Assembly: GCA_964519995.1 (NCBI GenBank)
Contig: CAZFLY010000001.1
Location: 1 to 64,000, forward strand
Direction of reading: 5' to 3'
Length of the DNA: 64,000 bases
Origin: CAZFLY01 sp964519995
GTDB taxonomy: Bacteria > Planctomycetota > Phycisphaerae > Sedimentisphaerales > Anaerobacaceae
The notes below the pieces were generated by a model, which saw nothing but the letters and a program-made list of their open reading frames with translations, ran no database searches and was not told where the DNA came from. Below, in pieces: positions 25,416-33,763 of this stretch (position 1 is its first letter; every line of letters starts with the position of its first letter). Position numbers and translations under genes: made by a program.

Positions 25416-27722
25416 ATGATAAACACACTTCAATTCAAAAAAACCTTGTCTTTAATAACTTGTGTGCTGCTTGTCAGTTTTGCAGGCCGAGGTTGGTCTG
25501 TTACGAGTAAGGTCACGCGCCAATCAACCGGTGCGGAATTGTTAAAGGGTCAAACAGACAATGTTGTTATTAGCTCACGAGGAACAATTCAGCTTGGCCG
25601 GGCTGCTAAAGTGCTCGTGGAAGAATTCGATGATGTCTGGTCTGTGAACTGTATCACAATAAGCGGTGGAACAGTCTATTTAGGCACAAGTCCAAACGGA
25701 AACATTTACAAATACAGCCTTGGTAAGCTGACGAAGATGTACCCACTGGAATCTGATACCGTTTCACAGAGGCATCCCGTAGAACAAGCTCCGCCAAAGA
25801 CTGAGCCCGACAGCAAACAAGATGAGTTGGCCGACACAAACGATGTTGACAGCGAAACCGTCGACGAAGATCAATATTTGTCAAATGAGCATATTTTTGC
25901 GATGGCAACCGATGTGGCCGGCAGAGTTCTTGCCGGTATAAGTGGTAGTAAGTGCAAATTGATTCGATTCGAAGCAGGCAAGATAGAAACAATCTTTGAA
26001 CCAAATGACACGAAATATATATATGCAATAACTATAAATGTCTTAGGCGATATCTATCTGGGTACGGGGCCGGAAGGCAAAGTTTATAAACTTGATCCTC
26101 TCGGCAAGAACTTGGAGCTTATCTACGATAGTATTGACAAGAACATTCTCTCACTGGCAGTTGATCAGGATGGCTTCGTTTATGCTGGAAGTGATACTCG
26201 CGGGTTGGTTTATAAAATTAATCCACGCACCAAAACAGCAACTGTTTTATATGACAGCGACCAGCCGGAGATTACGGCCTTGCTGATATCAAGGATATCA
26301 ACCGCCAAAGAGGGAGATTTATACGCAGCAGCCACATCAGCTAAGATTGTTGAGGCTGAGACAACGTTTGCAGACCAAATGCCACAGGCTGGTCGGCCTG
26401 AGCCACCAAGCTCGCCAGAGCCTGAAAACACTACCCAAGGCGGGCGTAAGCTGCAGATTGCCAACACCAAAGAACAGGCCAATGATAAACCAGCTAAGCC
26501 GGAAAAACCGGTCCGCAAAAGGCCCAAGCCAAGCAAAGCCAGTCACTTATACAAGATAGATAAAGAAGGTTACGTGGTAGATGTATTTGAGGATGTATTA
26601 GTTTTCTTTTGCCTGGCTGAGCAAGATGGAAAGTTGCTTGTTGGAACGGGAAATGACGCCCAGCTTTTTGACATCGACCCGGTGACAGAGCAGGAGACGA
26701 TCATTTATGAGGATGGGCAAGCATCACAAATTACGGCTGTTGCTATTTCCGGGCAAGTTACGTACCTGGGCACGGCAAATACTGCAAAGCTGATAAAACT
26801 AAACACCGAGTTTGCCTCCGAGGGAACCTACACTTCGGATCTCGTAGATGCTGGCCAGCCAGCGAATTGGGGTAAACTGCAGGTTGAAGCCGATATCCCA
26901 CAAGGGTGCAGGATTCTGGTAGCTTCACGGAGCGGAAATGTTAACGACACCAATGACACCACATTCTCGGAATGGACCGAGCCCGTGGAGGTAACCGGAC
27001 CGGTACAACTGGACTGTCCTTTAGGAAGATTTTGTCAATATAAACTCATCTTACAAAGCGAGGATGGGCTTAACAGCCCTGTCATACGAGAGGTTGCTGT
27101 GGCCAGTACAGTGCCGAATTTGGCTCCACGTATTGAGGCGGTAGATGTCTCTCGGTTGCAGGCGCCCGGTAAGACAGGAATTTTCAAAATCGGTTATAAC
27201 GCCATGGATGACAATGGCGATAATCTGATTTACAAAATAGATTTCAGAAAAATTGGCAGAACGAATTGGATCCAACTGGAGGACGAGATTGAAGCGGACA
27301 ACTTCGAATGGGACGGCAAAACCGTTGAAGATGGTCGATATGAGATTAGGGTAACAGTCGACGATAGTAGAAGTAACACCGTCGCAACCAAGCTAACAGG
27401 TAGCAGGATAAGCGATCCTATGGTGGTTGATAATACAGGACCGGTTATCGAAGACTACTCCATCAGCGAGAATGAAACCACCGTAACGCTAAAACTGCGG
27501 CTGGCCGACCAACTAAGCGCAATCGGCGAGCTACATTACACTGTTGACAGTAACACAGAATGGAAAGGCGCGATACCAGACGATTTGGTATGCGATACGC
27601 TAAATGAGGATTTTACGATTGTAATCGAGAATTTATCAACCGGCGAGCACGTTATTGCAGTTAAAACCATTGATGCTGTCGGCAATACAACATATAAAAC
27701 ATTCGAGATTAACGTGGATTAG
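25416..27722 (+). CDS. Exported beta-propeller protein with C-terminal Ig-like region
   Basis: About 768 residues from ATG 25416, which has a GTGGAG site; the frame opens at 25383. A signal peptide (MINTLQFKKTLSLITCVLLV...) is followed by propeller-like blades with the recurring pattern (V/I)YLGT.P.G.(I/V)YK(Y/L), for example TVYLGTSPNGNIYKYS, DIYLGTGPEGKVYKLD and FVYAGSDTRGLVYKIN. Two low-complexity linkers (about 120-160 and 330-385, rich in Pro, Glu and Lys) split the propeller. The last 200 residues contain fibronectin- or Ig-like strands (APRIEAVDVSRLQAPGKTG, DNTGPVIEDYS). Ligand unknown. The S55 gene lies directly upstream. Confidence 0.75.
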   Translation: MINTLQFKKTLSLITCVLLVSFAGRGWSVTSKVTRQSTGAELLKGQTDNVVISSRGTIQLGRAAKVLVEEFDDVWSVNCITISGGTVYLGTSPNGNIYKYSLGKLTKMYPLESDTVSQRHPVEQAPPKTEPDSKQDELADTNDVDSETVDEDQYLSNEHIFAMATDVAGRVLAGISGSKCKLIRFEAGKIETIFEPNDTKYIYAITINVLGDIYLGTGPEGKVYKLDPLGKNLELIYDSIDKNILSLAVDQDGFVYAGSDTRGLVYKINPRTKTATVLYDSDQPEITALLISRISTAKEGDLYAAATSAKIVEAETTFADQMPQAGRPEPPSSPEPENTTQGGRKLQIANTKEQANDKPAKPEKPVRKRPKPSKASHLYKIDKEGYVVDVFEDVLVFFCLAEQDGKLLVGTGNDAQLFDIDPVTEQETIIYEDGQASQITAVAISGQVTYLGTANTAKLIKLNTEFASEGTYTSDLVDAGQPANWGKLQVEADIPQGCRILVASRSGNVNDTNDTTFSEWTEPVEVTGPVQLDCPLGRFCQYKLILQSEDGLNSPVIREVAVASTVPNLAPRIEAVDVSRLQAPGKTGIFKIGYNAMDDNGDNLIYKIDFRKIGRTNWIQLEDEIEADNFEWDGKTVEDGRYEIRVTVDDSRSNTVATKLTGSRISDPMVVDNTGPVIEDYSISENETTVTLKLRLADQLSAIGELHYTVDSNTEWKGAIPDDLVCDTLNEDFTIVIENLSTGEHVIAVKTIDAVGNTTYKTFEINVD

Positions 27723-27825
27723 TTCGTAGTTCATTGTTCGTAGTTCATAGTCATAGTTTATGTTGATTGGTACGGGAAATGAATAAAAAAAACGAGCCAC
27801 GAGCCACGAGCCACGATTCACGAGG
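27722..27825. repeat. Short tandem repeats between the propeller gene and fumA-type gene
   Basis: Two word-like repeats: AGTTCGTAGTTCATTGTTCG and variants at 27722-27763 (the complement of the GAACTACGAAC type seen at 41-110), and CGAGCCACGAGCCACGAGCC with variants at 27792-27825. The latter ends within a few bases of the next start codon, so the fumarase ribosome site is formed from the repeat edge (CACGAGGACG). Confidence 0.6.
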
Positions 27826-27830
27826 ACGTC

Positions 27831-28694
27831 GTGCGATACATCAAGTTCGCAAAGATCGTTAAGACCATCGAGTCGCTCTGTATAGCAGCTAACTATGAAC
27901 TGCCCGAAGATGTGCTAAATGCTCTTGAAAAAGCTGTCCAGAGAGAATCCGACCCACAAGCGGCTAAAATACTAAAACAGCTTATCGAAAACGCCCGAAT
28001 AGCATCAGAGGAAAAAATACCATTGTGTCAGGATACAGGACTTGCAGTGGTATTCGCAGAACAAGGTGCAGAGGTCGCAATCAAGCCGGGCGACGGCGAG
28101 GATGAGGTGACTTCGTCGGATGCTATCAATGCTGGGGTTAAAGCTGCCTACGAAAAAGGCTTTCTGCGTAAAAGCGTTGTTGCTGATCCTTTGAATAATC
28201 GTGTTAACATCGGCACTAATACGCCCGCCATAATTCACTATAATATTGTACCAGGCGATAGATTAAAGCTGACGATAATGGTCAAAGGAGGTGGTTGCGA
28301 AAACAAAAGCCGGTTCAGGATGTTCAGGCCAACCGCTGAGAAAAACGAGGTGATTGATTGGATTGTTGAGATTGTGGCAAAGGCCGGCGCTGATGCTTGT
28401 CCGCCATTCGTTGTGGGGGTAGGAATTGGGGGAGATTTTGAGTTAAGTTGCCTGCTGAGCAAAAAGGCACTATTGAGGAATTTGTCATCGCGACACATTA
28501 ATGAGTTCTACGCTGAATTGGAGGTTGATTTGCTTTCACGAATTAATGCATTAGGACTGGGTCCGCAAGGATTTGGAGGTGATACGACGGCCTTAGCCGT
28601 CTTTGTCGAGATTAAGCCGTGCCACATTGCATCGCTGCCCGTTGCAGTCAACATCGAGTGCCATAGCCACAGACATAAAACAGCTGTTATCTAA
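27831..28694 (+). CDS. Class I fumarate hydratase (or tartrate dehydratase), alpha subunit
   Basis: A 287-residue protein of the iron-sulphur fumarase N-terminal family; such two-subunit enzymes hydrate fumarate to malate. Conserved features: PLCQDTGLAVVF (cluster Cys in CQDTG, about residue 64), NIGTNTPAIIHY, KGGGCENKSRF and DACPPFVVGVGIGGDFE. The Cys residues in these three segments are candidates for the 4Fe-4S ligands. The start is a GTG. The beta subunit, which normally follows immediately, is absent: the next 117 bp are non-coding and the following gene is unrelated and on the other strand. It is therefore either encoded elsewhere or missing. Confidence 0.88.
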   Translation: MRYIKFAKIVKTIESLCIAANYELPEDVLNALEKAVQRESDPQAAKILKQLIENARIASEEKIPLCQDTGLAVVFAEQGAEVAIKPGDGEDEVTSSDAINAGVKAAYEKGFLRKSVVADPLNNRVNIGTNTPAIIHYNIVPGDRLKLTIMVKGGGCENKSRFRMFRPTAEKNEVIDWIVEIVAKAGADACPPFVVGVGIGGDFELSCLLSKKALLRNLSSRHINEFYAELEVDLLSRINALGLGPQGFGGDTTALAVFVEIKPCHIASLPVAVNIECHSHRHKTAVI

Positions 28695-28811
28695 TGACTC
28701 ATATTCACTGTCTTAGAACTTATAGAGCAAGACTAAGACTCAAATATTAGAGGTTTATATAAACTTGGCCCATAGAGTAGAATAACTATAGGGGACCTCA
28801 AGTGACGTGGC

Positions 28812-29597
28812 TTACCTTCTTGCTGAACTGCCCCAGCAAGCTATCTGAGTTCTGAGAATATCTTCATTGCCGTTTTGTGTTTCTGAGAAGGCAGTTTTTC
28901 GATACCCAAAATCGATTGTACGTTGGTCCATCCACTTCCAATACTCAGAATGACCGTCTGCGAAGGAAAACGTCGTTCCTTCAGCGTGTCGAATTGGAGG
29001 CGGGTCCCACCATTGATCTATATTAGCGTATGTAGTCCAGCCGCCCAACGTAGCACCTGCAGTGCCGCCATCGTCCAGAAAGACAAATCTGAAAGCCGCC
29101 TCAGAAATCTCCATCTTTCCTTTAAGCATAATTCTGTCGTTATCCCAGCCTTTGCAGTTCATTGCGTCAACCACGGTGTACATCCGACATTCGTTCTGCG
29201 TATCCCTTCCGGTAGGACACTTGTATGAATTCAGGTTCTTAACGTAGGGATACAGGGCTCCATTCAGAATAGCTTGCTTTTTCTGTTTCATAGTCGTGCC
29301 CTCATCCCAATCCCTCTCCACCCAAGGAAGCTCTTTGTAATGTGATTCGCGTGGCGAAAGGCCGGCCCTATACATATAATCGTACTCTTCAGTGTCGCCG
29401 TTAACAAGCTTGTCATCATTGTTGTCTGCGTATATGATCCAGGCGAGCGTCAACTGCTTAAGATTGTTAAGGCAAGCTACACGTTTGCCCTGTTCTCTGG
29501 CTCGATTCAGGGCCGGCATTAGTATTGCCATCAAAATAGCAATAATGGCGATCACCACCAGAAGTTCTATTAGCGTAAATGCTGTACGTTTGTTCAT
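28812..29597 (-). CDS. Prepilin-like protein with H-X9-DG motif
   Basis: 261 residues from the ATG at 29597 (MNKRTAFTLIELLVVIAIIA), chosen because the type IV prepilin cleavage/methylation motif should sit at the N-terminus; the frame opens at 29624. The hydrophobic helix at 7-30 would anchor the protein and drive pseudopilin assembly after leader peptidase cleavage. Near the C-terminus RHAEGTTFSFADGHSEYW contains His followed by nine residues and DG, the prepilin-type processing-associated signature abundant in planctomycetes and Lentisphaerae. Such proteins occur in large families of unknown function. No secretion or pilus genes are nearby. Confidence 0.9.
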   Translation of the reverse strand: MNKRTAFTLIELLVVIAIIAILMAILMPALNRAREQGKRVACLNNLKQLTLAWIIYADNNDDKLVNGDTEEYDYMYRAGLSPRESHYKELPWVERDWDEGTTMKQKKQAILNGALYPYVKNLNSYKCPTGRDTQNECRMYTVVDAMNCKGWDNDRIMLKGKMEISEAAFRFVFLDDGGTAGATLGGWTTYANIDQWWDPPPIRHAEGTTFSFADGHSEYWKWMDQRTIDFGYRKTAFSETQNGNEDILRTQIACWGSSARR

Positions 29598-29805
29598 AAT
29601 GATGGCCTTTTCTCTGGCTAACAACTTCCTACCTAAGATGCAGCAAACCGTTATGATGTTCCCTTGCTTTGCCGAGTTGAGCTCGTGTACGCTGATACGT
29701 TCTCAGACCAGCTTTATTCGGCCAGCGACTATACGCTGAGATCAGCCAGGCAGTACTCGCGGATGCGTCTGTCATCACAAGCCTGCCATGGCTCGCAATT
29801 CTATG

Positions 29806-29901
29806 TTATACAGGGCAGCAGCAGCCTCTGTTTAAAAACATAAACAGTAAGCTAAGAGCTGCTATGGCCAGAACTTGTAATAGAACCATACCTTTTCTCA
29901 T
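29806..29901 (-). CDS. Putative 31-residue membrane peptide ending in a Cys cluster
   Basis: A short ORF with ATG at 29901 preceded by GGAGGAG 9 bases upstream, the best ribosome site in this 570-bp gap (29598-30170). It would read MRKGMVLLQVLAIAALSLLF followed by MFLNRGCCCPV: a positive N-terminus, one transmembrane helix and three consecutive Cys at 27-29. It points toward the prepilin-like gene. The small size and lack of homology knowledge make it tentative. The rest of the gap shows nothing I can name. Confidence 0.4.
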   Translation of the reverse strand: MRKGMVLLQVLAIAALSLLFMFLNRGCCCPV

Positions 29902-30170
29902 ACGATTTTTCTCCTCCTTTATAAGAGACTCAAATGAATGTTCACACGATATTTATATTATAGTGTAAGCGCTACGGCTTTTCAACAGTTATGGCCCTAT
30001 TCCGGCTGGCGAAAGATTGATAAATCTGATTTCTGTGCGTTTGCGACGTTGCCCTATCTTTTTGCTAATAAAGGACTAACAGCAGCAGAGAACGTACACT
30101 CGGCAATCCTCAGGGCAATTCGATTTTTGGCAGTTTAGGTAATATTGGAAAGCTCACGCCACCTGTATCT

Positions 30171-31055
30171 TTACCTCTTCAAATGGTCGCAGCATAAATT
30201 TGTCATGGAGACATAGTCTTGTGGACCGAGCTGCTCAGGACGCTGGCTGGCGGTAATGGAACACAGCTCAAAGACACGTTGCCAGTCGATTTTGGCCAAT
30301 TTGCCACGTGCAAGCCGTGCACAGGCCTTTAGCGTTTTGCGGCGATGGCCCATAAACAACCTAACAATCTCAGTGAACAGTTGCATATCTTTGATTCTGT
30401 TCGACCTATCTGTTAGACGGACAAAGCTTATCATAGCTGAATCAACCTGCGGCGGCGGCCAAAAGACCGACGGTTTGAGAGTTCTCACAGCTTCTACCTC
30501 GCCAGTTGCGCATAAGAGGATACTCAATATGCCGTAATTTTTACTGCCAGGCTCAGCAGTCATCCGGTCGGCAAGTTCCTTCTGGACTGTAACGAACATA
30601 GCATCTGCCGTTACCGGGCCGGTGATAAGATCCGCCATAACAGGTGAGGCTACATTGTATGGTAGATTCGCGAGTAAAAGTAATCGGCCACTGTGCTGTC
30701 CTCGGGCGGCCTGTAGAATCCCAACGACAGTTTGATTGATAGAGTTTTTGCTCTTAAGAACGTCACAGTTGATAATCTCTACGTTTTTGCAGTCTGCGAG
30801 TAGGCCCTTGGCGATTGCAGCAAGACAGCGATCAATTTCAACGGCTACAACGGTGCCGGCTCGCTGAGCCAGTACCTCAGTCAGCGAACCAGTGCCACAG
30901 CCGACTTCGAGCACAATATCATCCTTGTGGACATTCGCGCAGTCTACAAGCAGTTGCATAAGATTCAGGTCGATCAGAAAGTGCTGGCCAAGCTTTCTGT
31001 TTGGGCGGATACCAGTAGCCGAGAGCAATTGCCGGATTTTTTGCTTTGTCTGCAT
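30171..31055 (-). CDS. rsmA: 16S rRNA dimethyladenosine transferase
   Basis: Dimethylates two adjacent adenines near the 3' end of 16S rRNA during small-subunit maturation (KsgA). The 294-residue protein begins with the family-typical IRPNRKLGQHFLIDLNLM, then the SAM site VLEVGCGTGSLTEVLAQ, VAVEID, the catalytic NLPYNVASPV and the C-terminal helical domain with FMGHRRKTLKACAR. pdxA follows the same direction upstream with a 62-bp gap (31056-31117), matching the frequent pdxA-rsmA pairing in bacteria. Confidence 0.95.
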   Translation of the reverse strand: MQTKQKIRQLLSATGIRPNRKLGQHFLIDLNLMQLLVDCANVHKDDIVLEVGCGTGSLTEVLAQRAGTVVAVEIDRCLAAIAKGLLADCKNVEIINCDVLKSKNSINQTVVGILQAARGQHSGRLLLLANLPYNVASPVMADLITGPVTADAMFVTVQKELADRMTAEPGSKNYGILSILLCATGEVEAVRTLKPSVFWPPPQVDSAMISFVRLTDRSNRIKDMQLFTEIVRLFMGHRRKTLKACARLARGKLAKIDWQRVFELCSITASQRPEQLGPQDYVSMTNLCCDHLKR

Positions 31056-31117
31056 TAGATACAGTTATACTCGGCGGGTCGACTAATTAAGACACTAAAA
31101 AACACAGACGAGCTACT

Positions 31118-32206
31118 TTATTGGATCAGTGGTGGGCCATCTTGCGAGCCATGATGGGAAGAAACACCGGCAGGCTGACAAGCCTGCTTCACTTTGGTCA
31201 TTTGTATTGCCATCTTTATTGCTGATTTCATCCCGGCTGGGTTGGCAAGGTTTCGACCTGCAATATCAAAAGCTGTACCGTGAGCCGGTGCTGTTCTTAT
31301 TATTGGTATACCTATAGTGATGTTTACTGCGTGTTCAAAATCAAGCAGCTTTACAGGAATCATGCCCTGGTCGTGGTACATTGCGACTACTGCATCAAAT
31401 TCACCCTGCAATGCCCGGCCAAATAGCGTATCGGCTGGAAACGGACCATCACAGTTTATTCCCTGCTCCTGAGCGAGCAGGATAGCAGGAGATATTATAC
31501 GATTTTCCTCATCGCCGAATTGACCGTTCTCGCCGGCATGAGGATTTAGTGCCGCAACGCCGATCCTCGGATTATCCAGACCAAAGTATTTTTTCAGAGT
31601 GGTGTTTAATAAATCTATTGGCTCAAAGACACAGCCTATCGTAAACTTGTGGCGCACTTCAAAAAGTGCTTGGTGTATCGTAGCTAGGGCAATCTTGAGT
31701 GGACCACTGACAAACATCATTGCCTTTCGCTTTGCCTTGCAGCGCTTCGCGAACATCTCTGTATGCCCCGGCCATTCGGCACCAGCCATTTTCCAGCTCG
31801 ATTTGCTTATAGGCCCAGTCACGACCGCATCTATGATGTGCCGTTGAGCAGCATCAATAGCATCGAGGCAGAATCTTATTGATGCCTCACCGGATGCTCT
31901 GCTCGTCCCCTTTACCCAAGGCGGCACAGAATATTCATCATAATCGGCAACAACAACTTTATACGGATAATCTCTGCTTATTTTTTCGTGCTGATGGCGG
32001 CCCCAGAAAGGCTCGATCTCTGCGCGATCCGCCGCATAATAAAGCTGCTCGTTCATACCGAAAATTATGAACTTAGCCAATCGGCGAATCTCCGGATCAG
32101 CCAAAGCCTTTACAATGACCTCCGGCCCAATCCCCGCTGGATCACCCATTGTTAGTCCAACAACCGGCTGCTCAGTTATCGAATTGTTGCTATTGTATTT
32201 ATCCAT
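31118..32206 (-). CDS. pdxA: 4-hydroxythreonine-4-phosphate dehydrogenase
   Basis: Oxidises 4-phosphohydroxy-threonine with NAD(P)+ in pyridoxal phosphate synthesis. From ATG 32206 (MDKYNSNNSITEQPVVGLTM) it has 362 residues; the frame stays open upstream to 32260 through an intergenic tandem repeat, which argues against the earlier start. Motifs: GLTMGDPAGIGPEV near the N-terminus, VTGPISKSSW, PGHTEMFA (metal-site His), NPHAGENGQFGDEE and FDAVVAMYHDQGMIPVK with the second metal histidine, then RTAPAHGTAFDIAG. All are canonical. PdxJ, the partner enzyme, is not in the window. Confidence 0.95.
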   Translation of the reverse strand: MDKYNSNNSITEQPVVGLTMGDPAGIGPEVIVKALADPEIRRLAKFIIFGMNEQLYYAADRAEIEPFWGRHQHEKISRDYPYKVVVADYDEYSVPPWVKGTSRASGEASIRFCLDAIDAAQRHIIDAVVTGPISKSSWKMAGAEWPGHTEMFAKRCKAKRKAMMFVSGPLKIALATIHQALFEVRHKFTIGCVFEPIDLLNTTLKKYFGLDNPRIGVAALNPHAGENGQFGDEENRIISPAILLAQEQGINCDGPFPADTLFGRALQGEFDAVVAMYHDQGMIPVKLLDFEHAVNITIGIPIIRTAPAHGTAFDIAGRNLANPAGMKSAIKMAIQMTKVKQACQPAGVSSHHGSQDGPPLIQ

Positions 32207-32237
32207 CTTGTTCTGTGTTAATTGTCCGTTGTTCATC

Positions 32238-32310
32238 GACGAACTATGAACGACAAACAACGAACTACGAACAGCGTTCAGCGAGACACGAAATACGAGA
32301 CACGAAATAC
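32238..32310. repeat. Short tandem repeats upstream of pdxA
   Basis: Runs such as CGACGAACTATGAACGACAA and GCGAGACACGAAATACGAGA with close variants. The first is of the same GAACTACGAAC type as 41-110 and 27722-27763; the second (GAGACACGAAATAC twice) is another unit. They occupy the space between ribE and pdxA. Confidence 0.6.
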
Positions 32311-32318
32311 AGCAGGCG

Positions 32319-32963
32319 TTAGAAACCTGATTGTCTCAGTCTTTCAACTGTCAACGGTTGTTCCGTCGGCATAATATCGTCCAGATGCCTCTTTATAGCC
32401 TTGACTATTATATCAGTCTCAACATTTACAATATCGCTGGTTCTTGCGTTGCCCAGTGTGGTTTTTTTTAGTGTCTCCGATATCAGCGATACACTAAAGC
32501 TTTCGTCGTCAATATCAACTATCGTCAGGCTTATTCCATCGACGGCAACTGAGCCTTTAACGACCATCTGGTCTATAAGCTCAGGCTCAGTCGCAAATGT
32601 CATATCGGCAAATTCGCCCTGTCCTTTCTTTATAGCCTTAATTGTGGCTTTGCCATCGACATGGCCCAGAACGAAATGGCCGCCAAATCTATCAGCAGCT
32701 TTGAGAGCCCGTTCCACATTGACCGGGCGTCCCTGCCTGAGTGTGCCTAATGTCGATTTAGTTATTGTCTCAGCGCTAAGCGCAAAACTCGCGAGGCTGC
32801 CGATAAGCTCCGTAATAGTCAGACAAGCCCCATTTATAGCAATACTATCGCCTACCTTGCAGCCCTCAGCCAATTGGCTTAGGTCCACAGTAAGTAACAA
32901 TCCGCCCAGGCGATGGCCAATTGATTTAACGTTACAAATACCCTCTATTATCCCTGTGAACAT
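32319..32963 (-). CDS. ribE: Riboflavin synthase, alpha chain
   Basis: Dismutates two 6,7-dimethyl-8-ribityllumazine molecules into riboflavin. The 214-residue protein has the two tandem lumazine-binding barrels: the first begins MFTGIIEGICNVKSI and contains SIAINGACLTI, the second contains GHFVLGHVDGKATI and SVAVDGISLTIVDI. The N-terminal MFTGII is nearly invariant in the family. No other rib gene is nearby and I see no FMN riboswitch in the 235 bp upstream (32964-33198). Same strand as pdxA and rsmA. Confidence 0.95.
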   Translation of the reverse strand: MFTGIIEGICNVKSIGHRLGGLLLTVDLSQLAEGCKVGDSIAINGACLTITELIGSLASFALSAETITKSTLGTLRQGRPVNVERALKAADRFGGHFVLGHVDGKATIKAIKKGQGEFADMTFATEPELIDQMVVKGSVAVDGISLTIVDIDDESFSVSLISETLKKTTLGNARTSDIVNVETDIIVKAIKRHLDDIMPTEQPLTVERLRQSGF

Positions 32964-33198
32964 AATTCGTCACCCGTTGGCCGTATCTCATTCTGGCTAA
33001 CACTCTTATGCTACGATGACAAGGATTAAAAGTCAAACTTTTGTTGCGGTGAGTCTGGAGTTATCGGAATTAAAGCGATTTTGCTTTCAGAGTCCATAGT
33101 ATGGTGGTAGTATTAAAATATAGTGCAGGTTCTTAACGTTTTTCGTACTGTCATGAGAAATATCGGTCTCTGGAGATAAGAAGGGGGGGTATGCAATT

Positions 33199-33738
33199 AT
33201 GGGTACATTTTGGCTGAAAATTGCAGGATTAGTTGTTGTAATTGTGATTGGGATTGTGCTTATAAGCGTCTTTACATCTTCTAATCGGCAATCGGCCACA
33301 GAGCAGAAACCCGAACAGAAGACGGTCTATGACCAGTTTGATGAAGACGAGGAGAAATTCGGTATTAAATACGAATCGGGTCAGGCCACAGGGCAAAGCT
33401 CTGAGGCTCAAAGCGCCAAAGGTTCTCAGCCGGGCACACAAATCACAACAGCGCCGCTGCCCAAGCTGACTTTTAGGAAGCTCAGCATAGAGGAAGAGGT
33501 TGAGGCTCAGAAGCTATTTGAGATGGCCAAGGCCGAGCGGAAGATGGGCCGGCTTCCTGTCATGGGCTACAAGAAGATGGTTGACTACTGCCGCGAGATA
33601 ATTCGTCGCTGGCCAGATAGTGAGTACGCCTTTCAGTCAAAGAGGATGCTCGCCGATATCCCCGAACGATACCACGAAATGTACCACGTTACGAAAGAAG
33701 AACTCGACCTTAGCAGTTTCTACAAAAATAGTAAATAA
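33199..33738 (+). CDS. Membrane-anchored protein of unknown function
   Basis: A 179-residue protein with one N-terminal transmembrane helix (about 7-25, rich in Val/Ile), a Ser/Gln/Glu-rich linker (27-95) and a charged C-terminal helical domain (about 100-175). The segment YKKMVDYCREIIRRWPDSEY followed by SKRMLADIPERY looks like one tetratricopeptide-type helix pair, as in proteins that pair TPRs with a membrane anchor. AAGGGGGGGT lies 8 bases before the ATG. The ThyA-like gene follows after 25 bp and is probably cotranscribed. I do not recognise the family. Confidence 0.7.
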   Translation: MGTFWLKIAGLVVVIVIGIVLISVFTSSNRQSATEQKPEQKTVYDQFDEDEEKFGIKYESGQATGQSSEAQSAKGSQPGTQITTAPLPKLTFRKLSIEEEVEAQKLFEMAKAERKMGRLPVMGYKKMVDYCREIIRRWPDSEYAFQSKRMLADIPERYHEMYHVTKEELDLSSFYKNSK

Positions 33739-33763
33739 TTCAAAAACAAGGAGTAAAGACAAA

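Noticed and set aside
29938..30138. 66-codon ORF before rsmA
   Set aside because: No ribosome site, convergent with rsmA and without a recognisable feature.
32964..33198. FMN riboswitch upstream of riboflavin synthase
   Set aside because: No RFN-element motifs are visible on the minus strand.
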